Below are positions 62,517-64,000 of a DNA stretch of 64,000 nucleotides, piece by piece. Both the position numbers and the translations under genes were made by a program. How positions within the stretch are numbered: the stretch's first letter is position 1; each line of letters opens with the position of its first letter. Below the pieces are notes generated by a model, which saw only the letters and a list, made by a program, of their open reading frames with translations, did no database searches and was not told the origin of the DNA. The stretch comes from Paraneptunicella aestuarii (GTDB lineage Bacteria > Pseudomonadota > Gammaproteobacteria > Enterobacterales > Alteromonadaceae). The stretch lies in assembly GCF_019900845.1 (NCBI RefSeq), contig NZ_CP074570.1, forward strand, positions 2,976,001-3,040,000, in the 5' to 3' direction.

Positions 62517-64000
62517 ATCAGTTAGCCTACCAATTTCGATTTGCACTACGTAGTCTTCTCAAGAAACGCACGTACTCTCTATCGGTTATCACAAGTGTTG
62601 GAGTAAGCCTTGGTGCATTAGTCTGTATATTAACTCTTTGCCACCTACTGATTATTCAACCCTTACCTTATAAAAACGCGGATCAACTGTATGTTGTCAC
62701 AAACCAGTTTCTGGATGACAAAGGCGGTGTTAAGGGGGAAGCTTACACCTATCCCGGCGTTTTATATCAAGACAAACAACAATCGGTTTTCAGTGAAACC
62801 GCAACGCTGTATTACAGTGAAGATGTGATTACATCAGAGCCTTCACAACCTACGATTCAAAGTACCTACGCCAGTAACGGCTGGTTTACCATGCTCGATG
62901 TACCCATGCATATGGGTCGCCAATTTGACGCTCAAGAGAGTCTTGATAACTTCAATACCAATGCAATTTTGAGCTACGATGCCTGGGTAGAGCACTTTGA
63001 TTCCAATCCCGGTATTTTGGATAAAAAAATCGATATTGGAGGCAAAACTTTCAATATCGTTGGCGTAACCGCTAAGGACTTTTCTGAGCCTCAATTGTCT
63101 GAAAAAGGTCGAAATACTGATTTGTGGCTAGCTTGGGACTTCAACCCCACAACAGAAGACCGTCGCCAAAGCTGGAGTAGCATCAACGGATCTATTTTCT
63201 GGGTTGGTCGTTTAACCAATGAATATTCGAAAACTCAGGCTGAGCAAGTTCTCACTCCCATAATCAATTCCAAATGGCAACAGGAAGTTAGCGGCAAGAA
63301 ATTTTTTGCTGGCTGGTCAATCAACGTCAAAATGACGGAAATGAAGGAATTCATTACTGGTGACAGTAGTACCCTTGCCATTTTATTGCTGGTAGGTGTA
63401 TCCGGTTTGGTCGTTATTACCTGTGTAAACATTGCCTGTTTAATGATGTCTCGCGCAGCCGAGCAGCAAAAACACATGGCAATTCAAGCCTCAGTGGGTG
63501 CCAGAAAACATCAGCTTTTCTTCGACAAACTGGTTGAAGTAAGCATATTAATGGCAGCATCCATCATCACCGCCTTTGTCATTGCCCTATTCGGTTTCGA
63601 GTTATTACAAACTTACATGAGCACTGTACTGCCGAGAATTGAAGAGCTCAGTCTGAATACCATTACGGTAATAAGTGCTCTGATCATTGGCACAATACTC
63701 GCTCTAATATTCGCCTATTTGAGCATCAACGCCATTAGCTACAAAGCCTTAGCCAGCATGTTGCAAACCGGAGGAAAAGGCTCAGGATTACAGTTATCCA
63801 GAAAGAAACAGCAAGTGCTAATCGCCACTCAAGTTGCCATAGCGTCTTTCCTGATTTTCTGTAATATCGCTTTATTCATGGATGCAAAACTGATTATTGA
63901 TACCGACACGGGTTTCGAAGTGGAGAATGTGACACGCCTATATTTAGATAAGGCCAATGAGACCCGCTTCACCAAAGAAGAAGCGGTGGTAGCCATGACA
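62513..64000 (+). CDS. ABC transporter permease, MacB/FtsX type (runs off the right edge)
   Basis: The frame is open from the ATG at 62513 to the window end (496 codons seen). The N-terminus has the usual span (LAYQFRFALRSLLKKRTYSL), a periplasmic MacB-type domain follows (FSETATLYYSEDVITS and AILSYDAWVEHF), and the FtsX core begins around SSTLAILLLVGVSGLVVITC. A second set of spans begins near the edge. It partners the ATPase upstream. The duplicated permease layout is common in peptide or lipid exporters of marine gammaproteobacteria. Confidence 0.9.
   Translation, partial: MNQLAYQFRFALRSLLKKRTYSLSVITSVGVSLGALVCILTLCHLLIIQPLPYKNADQLYVVTNQFLDDKGGVKGEAYTYPGVLYQDKQQSVFSETATLYYSEDVITSEPSQPTIQSTYASNGWFTMLDVPMHMGRQFDAQESLDNFNTNAILSYDAWVEHFDSNPGILDKKIDIGGKTFNIVGVTAKDFSEPQLSEKGRNTDLWLAWDFNPTTEDRRQSWSSINGSIFWVGRLTNEYSKTQAEQVLTPIINSKWQQEVSGKKFFAGWSINVKMTEMKEFITGDSSTLAILLLVGVSGLVVITCVNIACLMMSRAAEQQKHMAIQASVGARKHQLFFDKLVEVSILMAASIITAFVIALFGFELLQTYMSTVLPRIEELSLNTITVISALIIGTILALIFAYLSINAISYKALASMLQTGGKGSGLQLSRKKQQVLIATQVAIASFLIFCNIALFMDAKLIIDTDTGFEVENVTRLYLDKANETRFTKEEAVVAMT

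Overview
The window looks like a chromosomal segment of a marine gammaproteobacterium, most likely of the Alteromonadales. The pointers are moderate GC, the divergent tesA/ybbA-ybbP arrangement, NhaD, DUF2721 and DUF2798 genes, and a paired DUF1800/DUF1501 operon. The species cannot be named from sequence alone.

Layout. (1) 1-11.3 kb is a hydroxamate siderophore locus: the C-terminal part of a TonB-dependent receptor, FhuC/FhuD/FhuB-type uptake genes, a small nitroreductase, an NIS synthetase fused to an N-acyltransferase, a lysine/ornithine N-monooxygenase and an MFS exporter. (2) 11.3-26.5 kb is housekeeping: nhaD, the YbbP/YbbA exporter, tesA, two secreted amidohydrolase paralogues (one lacking its metal-binding HxH), dusC, arfB, tRNA-Ala/Glu/Glu, gltX, azlCD and two tRNA-Val genes. 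(3) 26.5-34.3 kb is accessory DNA after tRNA-Val: small membrane and secreted ORFs, a duplicated pair of divergent phage-type regulators, an Rmf-like protein, a CorA-like GMN membrane protein and a DinJ/YafQ toxin-antitoxin pair. (4) 34.3-60.2 kb is a large type III CRISPR-Cas region. (5) 60.5-64 kb is an ECF sigma factor operon with a MacB-type ABC transporter that runs off the right edge.

The CRISPR-Cas region is the centre of interest. One minus-strand operon encodes Cas10 without an HD domain, a Cas7-Cas5-Cas11-like fusion, a double Cas7, a Csx19-like protein and a Cas7 with a large insertion. This is the composition of the III-D variant (III-Dv) complex. It is followed by a CARF-HEPN ribonuclease (RNKITH motif) and a Cas6-reverse transcriptase fusion that stops about 40 residues after its FVDD motif. 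No cas1 or cas2 is in the window. The cassette, with a ParE/RelE-type toxin-antitoxin pair, lies between two nearly identical 382-bp direct repeats that are also the leaders of two arrays sharing a 35-nt repeat. A third array (37-nt repeat, opposite strand) starts 3' of a 115-aa ORF of unknown function.

All three arrays have been invaded at leader-distal repeats by a family of hairpin-string elements. Each insertion lies within the GGGC..GCCC hairpin of the repeat and is flanked by a 17-19 nt duplication of the local repeat, different for each repeat type. Between copies, the stems of the internal hairpins change on both arms together while linkers and loops stay constant. A diverged copy of the same element lies inside the array leaders. 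A DUF1800/DUF1501 operon sits inside array 3 and separates its last spacer and degenerate terminal repeat by about 3.7 kb. This pairing of CRISPR repeats with a covarying hairpin element is the best candidate for something undescribed here.
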